Assembly: GCA_040387755.1 (NCBI GenBank)
Contig: JAZKDB010000001.1
Coordinates: 62,001 to 126,000 of the forward strand
From: Rurimicrobium sp040387755
GTDB lineage: Bacteria > Bacteroidota > Bacteroidia > Chitinophagales > Chitinophagaceae
DNA: 64,000 nucleotides
Direction of reading: 5' to 3'
A program made the translations under genes and the position numbers. Shown here in pieces: positions 25,058-33,892 of the stretch (positions are counted from its first letter, which is position 1; every line of letters starts with the position of its first letter). The notes beneath the pieces were generated by a model. It saw only the letters and a program-made list of their open reading frames with translations, was not told the origin of the DNA and searched no databases.

Positions 25058-25780
25058 TTACAGAGTTTTCAGGCAGCGCTGGTACATCTGAATGGTGTTT
25101 TCCAGGCCATAATAAAGTGCATCGGCTATTAAGGCATGGCCTATGGATACTTCTGCAAGCTGAGGAATATTTTGTGCAAAAAACTTGAGGTTGTGTCTGT
25201 CCAGATCGTGTCCTGCATTGATGCCCAAACCTTTGGCCGAAGCAGCATTGGCAGCAGCTACATAGTCTTTGATGGCTGCATTTTTGTCGGTTTTATAATG
25301 TGTGGCAAAATGCTCGGTATATAATTCTATTCTGTCTGTGCCGGTATCAACAGCAGCTTCTGCCAGAGCTGTTACCGGGTCTACAAATATAGAGACACGG
25401 ATGCCTTCTTTTTTGAATACTGAAACAATGTCACGAAGGTAGTTTGCTTCTTTAATCGTGTCCCAGCCATGATTGGACGTCAGTTGACCCAAAGCATCCG
25501 GTACCAATGTCACCTGATGTGGTTTTACTTCCAGTACCAATTGCACAAATTTATCTTCGGTAGGGTTGCCTTCTATATTAAATTCGGTAGTGATATGCGG
25601 CATGATTTCGCGCACATCAGCATAGCGTATATGTCGCTCATCCGGGCGAGGATGCACGGTGATGCCATCTGCACCAAAACGCTGACAGTCGATTGCTGCC
25701 TGCAGTACATTAGGATTATCACCACCACGGCTATTGCGCAGCGTGGCTATTTTATTGATGTTTACAGAGAGTTTTGTCAT
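25058..25780 (-). CDS. pdxJ: Pyridoxine 5'-phosphate synthase
   Basis: A 240-residue PdxJ, the TIM-barrel enzyme that condenses 1-deoxyxylulose 5-phosphate with 3-amino-2-oxopropyl phosphate to make pyridoxine 5'-phosphate (vitamin B6). The typical start TKLSVNINKIATLRNSRGG, the ADGITVHPRPDERHI segment (residues 37-51, with H43-type catalytic histidine), EFNIEGNPTEDKF, GINAGHDLDRHNL and the phosphate-site EVSIGHALIADALYYGLE are all present. A TAnnTTTG box sits only 7 bp before the ATG, so the transcript may have almost no leader. The HigA-like gene follows after 3 bp. Confidence 0.97.
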   Translation of the reverse strand: MTKLSVNINKIATLRNSRGGDNPNVLQAAIDCQRFGADGITVHPRPDERHIRYADVREIMPHITTEFNIEGNPTEDKFVQLVLEVKPHQVTLVPDALGQLTSNHGWDTIKEANYLRDIVSVFKKEGIRVSIFVDPVTALAEAAVDTGTDRIELYTEHFATHYKTDKNAAIKDYVAAANAASAKGLGINAGHDLDRHNLKFFAQNIPQLAEVSIGHALIADALYYGLENTIQMYQRCLKTL

Positions 25781-25787
25781 TGAGGTG

Positions 25788-25795
25788 CAAAGGTA
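25788..25795 (-). promoter_or_regulatory. -7 promoter box for pdxJ
   Basis: The minus strand reads TACCTTTG, a TAnnTTTG match with only 7 bp to the ATG, implying a nearly leaderless mRNA. Confidence 0.5.
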
Positions 25796-25820
25796 ATGAG
25801 TGAATCATAAAATTGACAGC

Positions 25821-26711
25821 TTAGTGCAAAACTGATATTAATCTGGATATGATTTCTCGTTCTGTTGTGACGTTCAGAAAATATAATCCATTACTAATGG
25901 CACTTAAATCCAATTCATTGTCGGCACCTGTAATTTCCTGTTGAGTCATTACTCGTCCGTCAAGGGCTAAAACTTGTATTTCCCCAGCTATACTCTTATC
26001 AAAGCTTATGTTTAATTTATCACTTACCGGGTTTGGGTAAATACGAATATCATTTGCTATGGCCTTATCAACAATATTATTAGGCACATAATCGCAATCC
26101 CATTTGTCACTATAAAATTGTTCTTCTATTTCTTTATCTCGGTAGCAGCGGATACCTTCAGTATGCATTGCCGTTTTGATTCCATCAAATCCAAAAATAT
26201 TAGCAACACTATATGCACCAATTCTTTCGGTGTATTTGTGCATAAAGTAATGATAATCTATCGGTTCAGTATGAACTGTTCTTAATGGCAATCCATCTAT
26301 AATTGCTGTATCAATTTTTTTAACCCTAAAGCGAGCGGTATCAAGATAGGCCGCAATAAATCGAGGTGCAGCTAATGTTAAGGTATCGCCCACTTTCACA
26401 TTGAAAATATACAGTGGGGTAAAATTTTTTAGTGAGTCGTGATAATAAAGCACTGTATCGCCAGACGTACAAAAGTAGACGGGGTTAAGTGCTGTGATTG
26501 AACTTTTACTTACCCTTTGAGAAATAATTTTGGAACATAACCTTCCAGCATAAATAGTGTCTTTCTCTACTTCATATTTGAAATTTGAACCGATACCGTC
26601 ATTATCTAAATAATAATTCCACACAGCCCCTGTCGGTGCAAATACAGTTTGGGCAAATAGCTTTGGGCAAAGAGCCATAAAACTGAATAGGAAAAGAATC
26701 AATATTCTCAT
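25821..26711 (-). CDS. Secreted protein with type IX (type A) sorting domain
   Basis: A 296-residue protein with a signal peptide (ILFLFSFMALCPKLFAQ). The C-terminal 75 residues are a type A sorting domain of the type IX secretion system: IYPNPVSDKLNISF, then IQVLALDGRVM and LSAISNGLYFLNVTTE. The central part (about 200 residues) has beta-rich segments such as FKYEVEKDTIYAGRLCSKI and a possible disulfide, but no recognised domain. It should be exported through the outer membrane by the type IX system and anchored or released at the surface. The gene has its own promoter and is divergent from dcd. Confidence 0.88.
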   Translation of the reverse strand: MRILILFLFSFMALCPKLFAQTVFAPTGAVWNYYLDNDGIGSNFKYEVEKDTIYAGRLCSKIISQRVSKSSITALNPVYFCTSGDTVLYYHDSLKNFTPLYIFNVKVGDTLTLAAPRFIAAYLDTARFRVKKIDTAIIDGLPLRTVHTEPIDYHYFMHKYTERIGAYSVANIFGFDGIKTAMHTEGIRCYRDKEIEEQFYSDKWDCDYVPNNIVDKAIANDIRIYPNPVSDKLNISFDKSIAGEIQVLALDGRVMTQQEITGADNELDLSAISNGLYFLNVTTEREIISRLISVLH

Positions 26712-26725
26712 AACAAAGGTTTTAT

Positions 26726-26733
26726 CAAAAATA
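26726..26733 (-). promoter_or_regulatory. -7 promoter box for the sorting-domain gene
   Basis: The minus strand reads TATTTTTG (TAnnTTTG), 14 bp before the start at 26711. Confidence 0.45.
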
Positions 26734-26798
26734 GTTTAAATGACTATGTGTTTAACTTTCTGCATAATTTTATTCTACCCCAATCACTACTTAACTAA

Positions 26799-26831
26799 TT
26801 GCCCAATTGCCAATTTACCTATTTATATTTG
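26799..26831 (+). promoter_or_regulatory. dcd promoter
   Basis: TATATTTG (26824-26831) with candidate -33 TTG at 26799-26801, 19 bp before the dcd ATG. It lies within the longer reading frame and so favours the 26851 start. Confidence 0.5.
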
Positions 26832-26850
26832 CACACTTTTAAATACAATT

Positions 26851-27387
26851 ATGATACTTTCTGATACACGCATCCTCGAAGAAATAGAAAAAGGTACCAT
26901 TGTGATAGAGCCTTATGACCGTGGTTGTCTGGGCACCAATTCTTATGATGTACATCTGGGCAAACATCTGGCCACATATATGGATAAAGAGCTTGATGCC
27001 AAAAAGCACAATACCATCGCTCATTTTGAGATTCCGGAAGAGGGGTTTGTGTTGCAACCCGGCACTTTATACCTGGGCGTTACCGAAGAGTACACAGAGA
27101 CACACGCACATGTTCCTTTTTTGGAAGGTAAATCTTCTACAGGTCGTTTGGGCATTGATATTCATGCCACTGCAGGTAAAGGAGATGTTGGTTTTTGCAA
27201 CACCTGGACATTAGAGATTTCCTGTGTGCATCCGGTGAGGGTTTATGCAGGTATGCCCATTGGGCAATTGATTTACTTCCCTGTAGACGGCGAAATCATC
27301 AATAAATACAACACCAAGGCAAATGCCAAATATAATACCCGCACCATACAACCGGTAGAAAGTATGATGTGGAAGAATAAATTTTAG
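26851..27387 (+). CDS. dcd: dCTP deaminase
   Basis: A 178-residue trimeric-dUTPase-fold dCTP deaminase (dCTP to dUTP and ammonia, for dTTP synthesis). It carries MILSDTRILEEIEKG at the start, the substrate-binding GTNSYDVHLG, EGKSSTGRLGIDIHATAGKG with the conserved loop, the strand FCNTWTLEIS and AGMPIGQLIYF. The frame is open further upstream to 26740, but the promoter box at 26824 and family length place the start at 26851. Whether it is mono- or bifunctional (with dUTPase activity) cannot be judged safely. It stands alone between divergent and downstream genes. Confidence 0.93.
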   Translation: MILSDTRILEEIEKGTIVIEPYDRGCLGTNSYDVHLGKHLATYMDKELDAKKHNTIAHFEIPEEGFVLQPGTLYLGVTEEYTETHAHVPFLEGKSSTGRLGIDIHATAGKGDVGFCNTWTLEISCVHPVRVYAGMPIGQLIYFPVDGEIINKYNTKANAKYNTRTIQPVESMMWKNKF

Positions 27388-27512
27388 CAATTGGCACACT
27401 GAGTTGAGCCAAAGTGTACAAGAATAATAACGACTGTTTACCCAATTTTTCAATTTTTTTGCCGGTAATAAACCTGCCTTGCCGGCCTGTTTTTCCATAG
27501 TCAAATTGCATC

Positions 27513-30203
27513 ATGAGTACCATCCAACCTTTTTTACGTCTGAGTGGCCTCGAACCATTGGTTCTGAGACCCGAAACTAATTTTGTCAATGTTGGCGAAA
27601 GAACCAATGTTACCGGTTCAAAGAAATTTGCCCGACTCATTAAGGAAAATAAATATGAGGAGGCCTTATCTGTTGCCCGCCAACAAGTAGAAGGGGGCGC
27701 TCAGGTGATTGATGTCAATATGGATGATGCCATGCTGGAAGGGGTGCAGGCGATGACGACCTTTTTGAATCTGATGCAAAGTGAGCCGGATATTGCTCGG
27801 ATTCCTATCATGATTGATTCCTCAAAATTTGAAATCATTGAAGCAGGACTGAAATGTGTGCAGGGTAAGTGTATTGTCAATTCTATTTCGATGAAGGAGG
27901 GAGAGGCTAAATTTATCGAGCAGGCCAGAATATGTAAAACCTTCGGAGCAGCCGTAATTGTGATGGCCTTTGACGAATTGGGTCAGGCAGATACTTTGGA
28001 ACGCAGAGTCAGCATTTGCGAAAGAGCTTATAAAATTCTGACAGAGCAGGTTGGTTTTGCTCCGCAGGATATCATTTTCGACCTCAATATTTTTGCAATC
28101 GCAACCGGTATTGAAGAGCATAATAATTACGCAGTCGATTTTATAGAAGCCACAAGAATTGTAAAACAAAAAATGCCGCTCTGCAAAGTAAGTGGCGGCG
28201 TTAGTAATGTGTCTTTTTCGTTTCGGGGAAATGACCATGTGCGTGAAGCCATTCACAGCGTGTTTTTATTGCACGCCATTGAGGCGGGTATGGATATGGG
28301 GATTGTCAATGCCGGACAATTGCAGATTTACGATCAGATAGAACCTCAGCTCCGCGAATTGTGTGAAGATATTGTATTGAACAGAAGACCGGATGCAACT
28401 GAACGTTTGGTGACTTTTGCAGAGACCGTCAAATCTGCAGGAAAAGAAATAGTAAAAGATGAAGCGTGGAGAAATAATACCGTAGAGGAAAGATTGAAAC
28501 ACGCTCTGGTCAATGGTATAACAGAATACATTGATGTAGATACGGAAGAAGCGAGGTTAAAATATCCACGACCATTGCATGTCATCGAAGGACCGCTGAT
28601 GGATGGGATGAATGTGGTGGGAGATCTGTTTGGCAGTGGTAAAATGTTTCTTCCTCAGGTGGTCAAAAGTGCCCGCGTAATGAAGAAAAGCGTGGCCTGG
28701 CTGACACCATTTATTGAGCAGGAAAAACTGGATAATCCATTGGCCTTGCAGGGTGGCGCAGCAAAAATATTATTAGCCACTGTAAAAGGTGATGTACACG
28801 ATATTGGTAAGAATATTGTCGGCGTGGTATTGGCTTGTAATGGTTACGAGATTGTAGATATGGGTGTGATGGTTCCTGCTGATAAAATACTGGACAAGGC
28901 AGCAGAAATTGGTGCAGATATTATTGGACTAAGTGGTTTGATTACGCCTTCGCTGGACGAAATGGTGCACGTTGCCAAAGAAATGAAACGCAGAGGAATG
29001 ACACAGCCATTATTAATCGGCGGCGCTACTACTTCACGCACACATACTGCGGTGAAAATTGCTGAGCAGTATGACAATGGCGTTATTTATGTGTTGGATG
29101 CAAGCCGTTCTGTGCCTGTGGCTGGTAGCCTTTTAAGTGAAGACCAGAAGAAGGATTTCCTTAAAGAAACAAGTGAGGAGTATGAGCGTATCCGTACAGA
29201 CTATGCCAATAAAAAGACAATTAAAGAATACATCAGCTTTGCCGATGCGCAGAAAAATCCGGTAGCTATTAATTGGGAAGGATATGTGCCGCCTATGCCC
29301 ACCTTTTTAGGTTCAAAGCCGTTTGTTGATTACGACCTTAATGAAATCAAAAAGTATATCGACTGGACTCCTTTCTTTATCACCTGGGAGATGAAAGGTC
29401 GTTATCCTCAGATATTGAGTGACCCTAACTCAGGCGCGGAAGCCACAAAATTATTCAATGATGCTAATGCAATGCTGGATAAAATTATTGCAGAAAAATG
29501 GCTGACCGCAAGAGGGGTTGTGGGTTTTTGGGAGGCCGAAAAGCCAGATGCTGACACGGTAGTGTTACCCAATCCTAAAAATGATGGAAGAGATTTCAGA
29601 TTGGAATCTTTGCGCCAGCAAATAAAAAAGGCGGCCAGTCAACCCCAGTTTTCTTTGGCAGATTTTATTGCGCCGAAAGAGAAAAATGTGCAGGATTATA
29701 TGGGAGCCTTTGCAGTGTCTATTCACGGCATAGAATCACATCTGGCTGCTTATGACAAAGCGCATGATGATTATAACAAAATAATGCTGCAAGCTTTGGC
29801 GGACAGGCTGGCTGAAGCTTTTGCGGAAGTGCTGCATTTACGCACCCGTAAAGAGTTTTGGGCATATGCCAAAGACGAAAATATCAGCATACCTGATTTG
29901 ATTAAGGAACAGTATCAGGGTATTCGCCCTGCACCTGGTTACCCCGCCTGCCCTGACCATACCGAGAAGATTAAACTATTTGATTTGCTTGATGCCACTA
30001 ATGTGGCCGGAATAACACTAACTGAGTCATTAGCCATGTATCCCGGTGCATCCGTATGTGGATGGTATTTTAGTCATCCTCAAAGTGCTTATTTTGGTGT
30101 GGGTAAAATACTGAAAGATCAGCTCGAAGATTATGCAAAGCGAAAATGTATGAGTATTGAGGACATTGCTAAATGGCTTTCTCCAAATCTTGAAGAACAA
30201 TAA
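27513..30203 (+). CDS. metH: Methionine synthase MetH lacking the homocysteine-binding domain
   Basis: An 896-residue cobalamin-dependent methionine synthase. It starts at the methyl-THF (pterin-binding) domain (NFVNVGERTNVTGSKKFARL from residue about 20), followed by the helical cap, the B12-binding Rossmann domain with DVHDIGKN (427-434; H429 is the cobalt ligand), SGLIT near 475 and GGATTSRTH near 503, and the SAM-binding reactivation domain with RPAPGYPACPDHT near 805. The N-terminal homocysteine/zinc domain of full-length MetH (about 350 residues) is absent. Bacteroidota often encode it as a separate gene, but none is adjacent here. The enzyme transfers methyl from methyl-THF to homocysteine only with such a partner. 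Confidence 0.95.
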   Translation: MSTIQPFLRLSGLEPLVLRPETNFVNVGERTNVTGSKKFARLIKENKYEEALSVARQQVEGGAQVIDVNMDDAMLEGVQAMTTFLNLMQSEPDIARIPIMIDSSKFEIIEAGLKCVQGKCIVNSISMKEGEAKFIEQARICKTFGAAVIVMAFDELGQADTLERRVSICERAYKILTEQVGFAPQDIIFDLNIFAIATGIEEHNNYAVDFIEATRIVKQKMPLCKVSGGVSNVSFSFRGNDHVREAIHSVFLLHAIEAGMDMGIVNAGQLQIYDQIEPQLRELCEDIVLNRRPDATERLVTFAETVKSAGKEIVKDEAWRNNTVEERLKHALVNGITEYIDVDTEEARLKYPRPLHVIEGPLMDGMNVVGDLFGSGKMFLPQVVKSARVMKKSVAWLTPFIEQEKLDNPLALQGGAAKILLATVKGDVHDIGKNIVGVVLACNGYEIVDMGVMVPADKILDKAAEIGADIIGLSGLITPSLDEMVHVAKEMKRRGMTQPLLIGGATTSRTHTAVKIAEQYDNGVIYVLDASRSVPVAGSLLSEDQKKDFLKETSEEYERIRTDYANKKTIKEYISFADAQKNPVAINWEGYVPPMPTFLGSKPFVDYDLNEIKKYIDWTPFFITWEMKGRYPQILSDPNSGAEATKLFNDANAMLDKIIAEKWLTARGVVGFWEAEKPDADTVVLPNPKNDGRDFRLESLRQQIKKAASQPQFSLADFIAPKEKNVQDYMGAFAVSIHGIESHLAAYDKAHDDYNKIMLQALADRLAEAFAEVLHLRTRKEFWAYAKDENISIPDLIKEQYQGIRPAPGYPACPDHTEKIKLFDLLDATNVAGITLTESLAMYPGASVCGWYFSHPQSAYFGVGKILKDQLEDYAKRKCMSIEDIAKWLSPNLEEQ

Positions 30204-30204
30204 A

Positions 30205-30846
30205 ATGACAGAGAAATTAAGTTATCAAAATAAGGGATTGAAAATTATTGCCAATACCATTTCTGTGTTATTGCATCCTGTTTTTATGCCTTTAATCAGT
30301 TGTGTGTTTTTGTATTATTTCATGCCCGATTCTTTTGCAGGTATTAAGCCAAAAGTGCTGACGGGTTGGCTGGGAATGATAGTCATTAACACTATTATGT
30401 TTCCGCTGATTTTATTGTTGCTCCTCAAGGGTCTTGGTTTTGTAAAGAGTATTTATCTTAGAGATGTTAAAGAGCGTGTTATCCCTTTAATTGGTACAAT
30501 GGTATTTTATTTTTGGCCTTATCTGGTAGCCAAGAACGTTGCTGCTCCGGAGGCCGCCAAAGTGCTTTTGCTGGGTAATTTTTGGGGAATAGTAATAGTC
30601 TTCGTGATTACTATTTTTTTCAAGATAAGTATGCATGCATCCGGTGTTGGGTCCCTTTTAGGGTTTACGCTTGTGATGATGCTGCTTTCTAAATCCTTGT
30701 TATACTTGCCTTTTGCTGCTGCTTTGTCAATGGCGGTAGCCATCTGTTGGGCAAGACACAATGTTGGAGCACACACAGGCAAAGAGCTGTGGCTTGGAAT
30801 TGCTGTAGGAATTGTGGCTCAAATATGCGCTTATTGCTATCTTTAG
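30205..30846 (+). CDS. Integral membrane protein, weakly PAP2-like
   Basis: A 213-residue membrane protein with about six hydrophobic helices (IANTISVLLHPVFMPLISCVF, MIVINTIMFPLILLLLL, NFWGIVIVFVITIFF and others, each 20 residues or a little more). KISMHASGVGSLLG and RHNVGAHTGKELWLG recall PAP2-related Bacteroidota membrane proteins in which a histidine pair lies near the membrane face, but the full phosphatase signature is not seen. It starts at ATG 30205, 1 bp after the metH stop, so it is probably co-translated with metH. The last 158 bp overlap the opposite-strand transglutaminase-like gene. The function is unknown. Confidence 0.75.
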   Translation: MTEKLSYQNKGLKIIANTISVLLHPVFMPLISCVFLYYFMPDSFAGIKPKVLTGWLGMIVINTIMFPLILLLLLKGLGFVKSIYLRDVKERVIPLIGTMVFYFWPYLVAKNVAAPEAAKVLLLGNFWGIVIVFVITIFFKISMHASGVGSLLGFTLVMMLLSKSLLYLPFAAALSMAVAICWARHNVGAHTGKELWLGIAVGIVAQICAYCYL

Positions 30847-31732
30847 TATTCCTTTTTCTTAAAAAGAATATACCGACTGCTAAGGGAATCAACCATCCCC
30901 AATGAGATAACTCTTTTGTAATGGCTTGGAAAAAGTGTGCTCTGGGCGCAGGATTGCTATTGGGGCTTCCATATTCTATGATGGAAAATTTATCTGCTAC
31001 CTCTTCTGAGTCTAATACTGTATTTGCGTACAATTTAAATTGTTCTTTGTTCTCGATGATTTCTTTCAGACTTTTCCGCCCTTTAATTGCGTTGAAATCT
31101 GGTTTTAAATTTGCATCAGTATAATACCAATTACCATTAATCAGAGCTTCTAAAGCATAATGACCTTTTAGGCCCACTTTGCGGGTGGGTATGCTGAGCT
31201 TTCTACAGGCATCCATCAAAATAATACTTACCTGGCTACAAGCAGCTGCATCTCCTTTGAGTATATCATCAGGAATTACTTTGGCTGATAAATCTCTCCA
31301 TATCAGTCTACCGGCAAGCACTGCAATCCAATTTTCCTGCATGCCGTATACCGAGTAGGCGTGTATAAATCGTTGACGAATCAGTTTGGTCAATAGCTCA
31401 AATTGTTCCAGTTTTGCTGAACTATCAGGAACATGTTTCCTGATATGATAAACTATCGCATCAACTGATTGAAAACGAGAGGCTAATTTCGAATTATATT
31501 CAATGTCTCTTCCTTTCAGCCTTTTTTTAGGGATTATGACCGAATTTTTGGTAGTTTGATCATAAGAGAATGGGTCGATAAGGTTATTGGGTAGCAAGTT
31601 TAAAAAAAGCGTTACTATGGAAAGGCTAATCCAAAAAACACCCTTATAAGTATTTTTTTTCCTCCTTTGCTTATTATAATCCAGACTCCCCAAATTTGAT
31701 TTGGGGCTCAATTGGGGCTCAATTGCACTCAT
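30689..31732 (-). CDS. Transglutaminase-like protein with two membrane segments
   Basis: A 347-residue protein. An N-terminal hydrophobic helix (GVFWISLSIVTLFLNLLPN) and one near residues 283-297 (WGWLIPLAVGIFFLRKR) flank a periplasmic region with a transglutaminase-like triad: C165 in DAAACSQ, H191 in GHYALEAL and D206 in YYTDANL. Such domains occur in proteases, peptide-processing enzymes and inactive scaffolds. The 50 C-terminal residues overlap antisense with the preceding membrane-protein gene and are probably non-conserved. The 5' end carries an 11-bp tandem duplication (31701-31725). No internal ATG offers an obvious alternative start. Confidence 0.75.
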   Translation of the reverse strand: MSAIEPQLSPKSNLGSLDYNKQRRKKNTYKGVFWISLSIVTLFLNLLPNNLIDPFSYDQTTKNSVIIPKKRLKGRDIEYNSKLASRFQSVDAIVYHIRKHVPDSSAKLEQFELLTKLIRQRFIHAYSVYGMQENWIAVLAGRLIWRDLSAKVIPDDILKGDAAACSQVSIILMDACRKLSIPTRKVGLKGHYALEALINGNWYYTDANLKPDFNAIKGRKSLKEIIENKEQFKLYANTVLDSEEVADKFSIIEYGSPNSNPAPRAHFFQAITKELSHWGWLIPLAVGIFFLRKRNTKDSNKRIFEPQFLQQFQATALCLCVLQHCVLPNRWLPPLTKQQQKASITRI

Positions 31733-32127
31733 TAATTTGCTACGGTTTTGGTTATACTATCTAAATCAAAGCTTTTTTAAGCGCAGTTTCAAAACGCTTT
31801 TTGTGTCAAGCAAAGCTTTAATTTATAACAACATTGGTCGCATTGTCGTCTCAAAGATAGCAGAATGCAAAGCTGAAAACATTGCCTTATTGACATTTAA
31901 GATTTTCTTTAGAAATAAAGAAAAAGTAGTATTGCTATATTGCTTGTTTTGAATATCAAATTTATCCTTACAGATGTGAAAATATACTTATGCCTTTTCA
32001 GTTCGCATTTTGACTTTAATTTTCTTGTCCGGAACATCAACCACCGACTTTTCACCGAACATAAAGCGTTAATGATAGGCTTTAGTTGTTTCTTTACTAC
32101 TTTTGGCATCAACAAGAAATAACTCCT
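31733..32127. other. Intergenic region with the lepB promoter
   Basis: About 395 bp of AT-rich sequence between divergent genes. Only the TAnnTTTG box at 32098-32105 was identified. No RNA gene, hairpin or conserved frame was recognised; short frames here lack any domain. Confidence 0.6.
32098..32105 (+). promoter_or_regulatory. -7 promoter box for lepB
   Basis: TACTTTTG, an exact TAnnTTTG match, 22 bp before the lepB ATG. Confidence 0.5.
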
Positions 32128-33321
32128 ATGCAATTAGCTTTTTGGAAGAAGAAAAAACAGGATGCCAATAAAAAAAAGAAACCCGTTTGGCGTGAATGGT
32201 TGGATGCTGCACTATTTGCTATAATTGCGGCTACAATTATTCGTACATTTTTTATCGAAGCCTATACGATACCCACTCCTTCTATGGAAGGGAGTATGTT
32301 GGTTAATGACTTTTTATTTGTAAGCAAAACGGCTTACGGGCCAAGGGTACCTAATACACCCCTTGCTTTTCCCTTGGTACACAATACAATGCCTATTACC
32401 GGCGGTAAGTCTTATAGCGAATCTGTACATTGGAATTATAAAAGATTACCTGGTTTTGGGAAAGTAGAACGTAATGATGTAGTGGTTTTTAACTTCCCTA
32501 ATGGCGATACTGTTGTGGCAGAAATGCCGGACAGGGATTATTATGAGATTTGTCGTAATAATGGTGGCCGTGATGCTGTACATAATATGTACACTATCAT
32601 CACCAGACCGGTAGATAAAAAGGAAAATTATATTAAGCGTTGTGTAGGTATCCCTGGTGATAAAATTCAGATTATAGATGGTATTTTATACCTAAATGAC
32701 AAGAAGGGAGAAGTTTTTCCTCATTCGCAAATGCATTATATAGTTGAAACTAAAGGAAGCGGCTTCTCTGAAGAGTTTTTACAGGAGCATAAAATTAGTT
32801 TGTTGCAGGCTCAGGGTAATTTGGTTCTATTAAATATCCCAAACGACAAACTGGATTTAATCCGTAAATTATCTAATGTCAGCTCAGTAAGATTAGATGG
32901 CTTTCCTAAGAATTCAACTGTAGATATGGCTTATCCTCAGGATCCTGCAAACTTCCCCTGGAACAGAGATAATTACGGGCCTTTTGTGGTGCCTAAAAAA
33001 GGTGTAAGTGTGACTTTGACTCCTCAAAACATTGCGTTTTATCGACGCATTATTGCTAATTACGAAGGGAATAAACTTGAAGAGCGCGGAGCTAAGTTTT
33101 TTATTAATGATAAGGAAACTACTACTTATACCTTCCAAATGGATTATTATTGGATGATGGGTGACAATCGTCATGATTCTGCAGACTCACGCTATTGGGG
33201 ATTTGTACCTGAAGATCATATTGTAGGCAAGGCCTCTTTTGTATGGTTGAGCTACGAGGGAAGTTTGTTTAACCTTCGCTGGAGCAGATTGCTCAGAAGT
33301 GTGAAAGCTCTTAGCCACTAG
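32128..33321 (+). CDS. lepB: Signal peptidase I
   Basis: A 397-residue signal peptidase I that removes signal peptides at the periplasmic face. After a basic cytoplasmic start there is a helix (AALFAIIAATIIRTFFIEAY), then the nucleophile S52 in TIPTPSMEGSML, the lysine base K170 in NYIKRCVGIPGDKI and the conserved box MMGDNRHDSADSRYWGFVP. Between Lys and the last box is a large insert of about 140 residues common in Bacteroidota enzymes. The ATG at 32128 is favoured because a promoter box lies at 32098. A perfect hairpin terminator follows. The lepB/cytochrome neighbourhood is not an operon. Confidence 0.95.
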   Translation: MQLAFWKKKKQDANKKKKPVWREWLDAALFAIIAATIIRTFFIEAYTIPTPSMEGSMLVNDFLFVSKTAYGPRVPNTPLAFPLVHNTMPITGGKSYSESVHWNYKRLPGFGKVERNDVVVFNFPNGDTVVAEMPDRDYYEICRNNGGRDAVHNMYTIITRPVDKKENYIKRCVGIPGDKIQIIDGILYLNDKKGEVFPHSQMHYIVETKGSGFSEEFLQEHKISLLQAQGNLVLLNIPNDKLDLIRKLSNVSSVRLDGFPKNSTVDMAYPQDPANFPWNRDNYGPFVVPKKGVSVTLTPQNIAFYRRIIANYEGNKLEERGAKFFINDKETTTYTFQMDYYWMMGDNRHDSADSRYWGFVPEDHIVGKASFVWLSYEGSLFNLRWSRLLRSVKALSH

Positions 33322-33345
33322 GAATCATTTTTTTTATAGCTTATT

Positions 33346-33381
33346 TTGCGCTTCAAATTAAATTTGAAGCGCAATTTTTTT
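33346..33381 (+). terminator. lepB terminator
   Basis: A 29-bp dyad with 14-bp perfect arms (TTGCGCTTCAAATT) followed by T7, 24 bp after the lepB stop. Confidence 0.85.
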
Positions 33382-33411
33382 ATCCGAACTTTGGTGTACC
33401 AATTAACAAGT

Positions 33412-33795
33412 ATGAAATATAAAAAACACATGGTACTTTGTCTGAGTACTTTAAGTCTTTTGTGGGCATGTGGTTCTTCCAATTCTTCAATAGGAGATTA
33501 CAAATCAAAGGAAAAAGCAAGTGGCTCATTGGGAGCAAATATTTTTGATGCCAAATGTTCTATGTGTCATAGTCTTAATGAAGACAAAATTGGTCCGGCT
33601 TTATCCGGAGTAAAGCAACGATGGGGTAATGATGAAGCGAAACTAAAAATGTTCATTCGTGATGCCCAGTCTGTAATTAGTGGTGGAGATGCTTATGCCG
33701 CAACACTTTATGAGAAATGGAACAAATCAAATATGCCATCTTTCCCTAACCTTAACGATGAGGAAATGAATGATTTAGTGGAGTATTTAAATTGA
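33412..33795 (+). CDS. Lipoprotein c-type cytochrome
   Basis: A 127-residue class I cytochrome c with a lipobox (LLWAC, C20), so it is probably an anchored periplasmic electron carrier. The heme motif CSMCH is at residues 49-53, with H53 as axial ligand and the methionine of SNMPSFPNL near residue 107 as the other. LNDEEMNDLVEYL at the end is the usual final helix. The frame is open upstream to 33346, but the lepB terminator lies there, so the ATG at 33412 is used. Its heme would be attached by the Ccm system encoded at 35662-38646. Confidence 0.88.
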   Translation: MKYKKHMVLCLSTLSLLWACGSSNSSIGDYKSKEKASGSLGANIFDAKCSMCHSLNEDKIGPALSGVKQRWGNDEAKLKMFIRDAQSVISGGDAYAATLYEKWNKSNMPSFPNLNDEEMNDLVEYLN

Positions 33796-33892
33796 GTTTA
33801 GTTTGTTCATTTTCAGATAATCTACACTTAACAATTACATAATGTCTTTTAACGCCTAAAATTGGAATCTCTTGCTAACATTGCACCCTGAT

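Noticed and set aside
27388..27512. Riboswitch before metH
   Set aside because: No SAM or cobalamin riboswitch core was recognised; only T-rich sequence is present.
31909..32133. Coding gene in the 31733-32127 gap
   Set aside because: Frames there are short, AT-rich and lack domains; the lepB promoter box lies in the same stretch.
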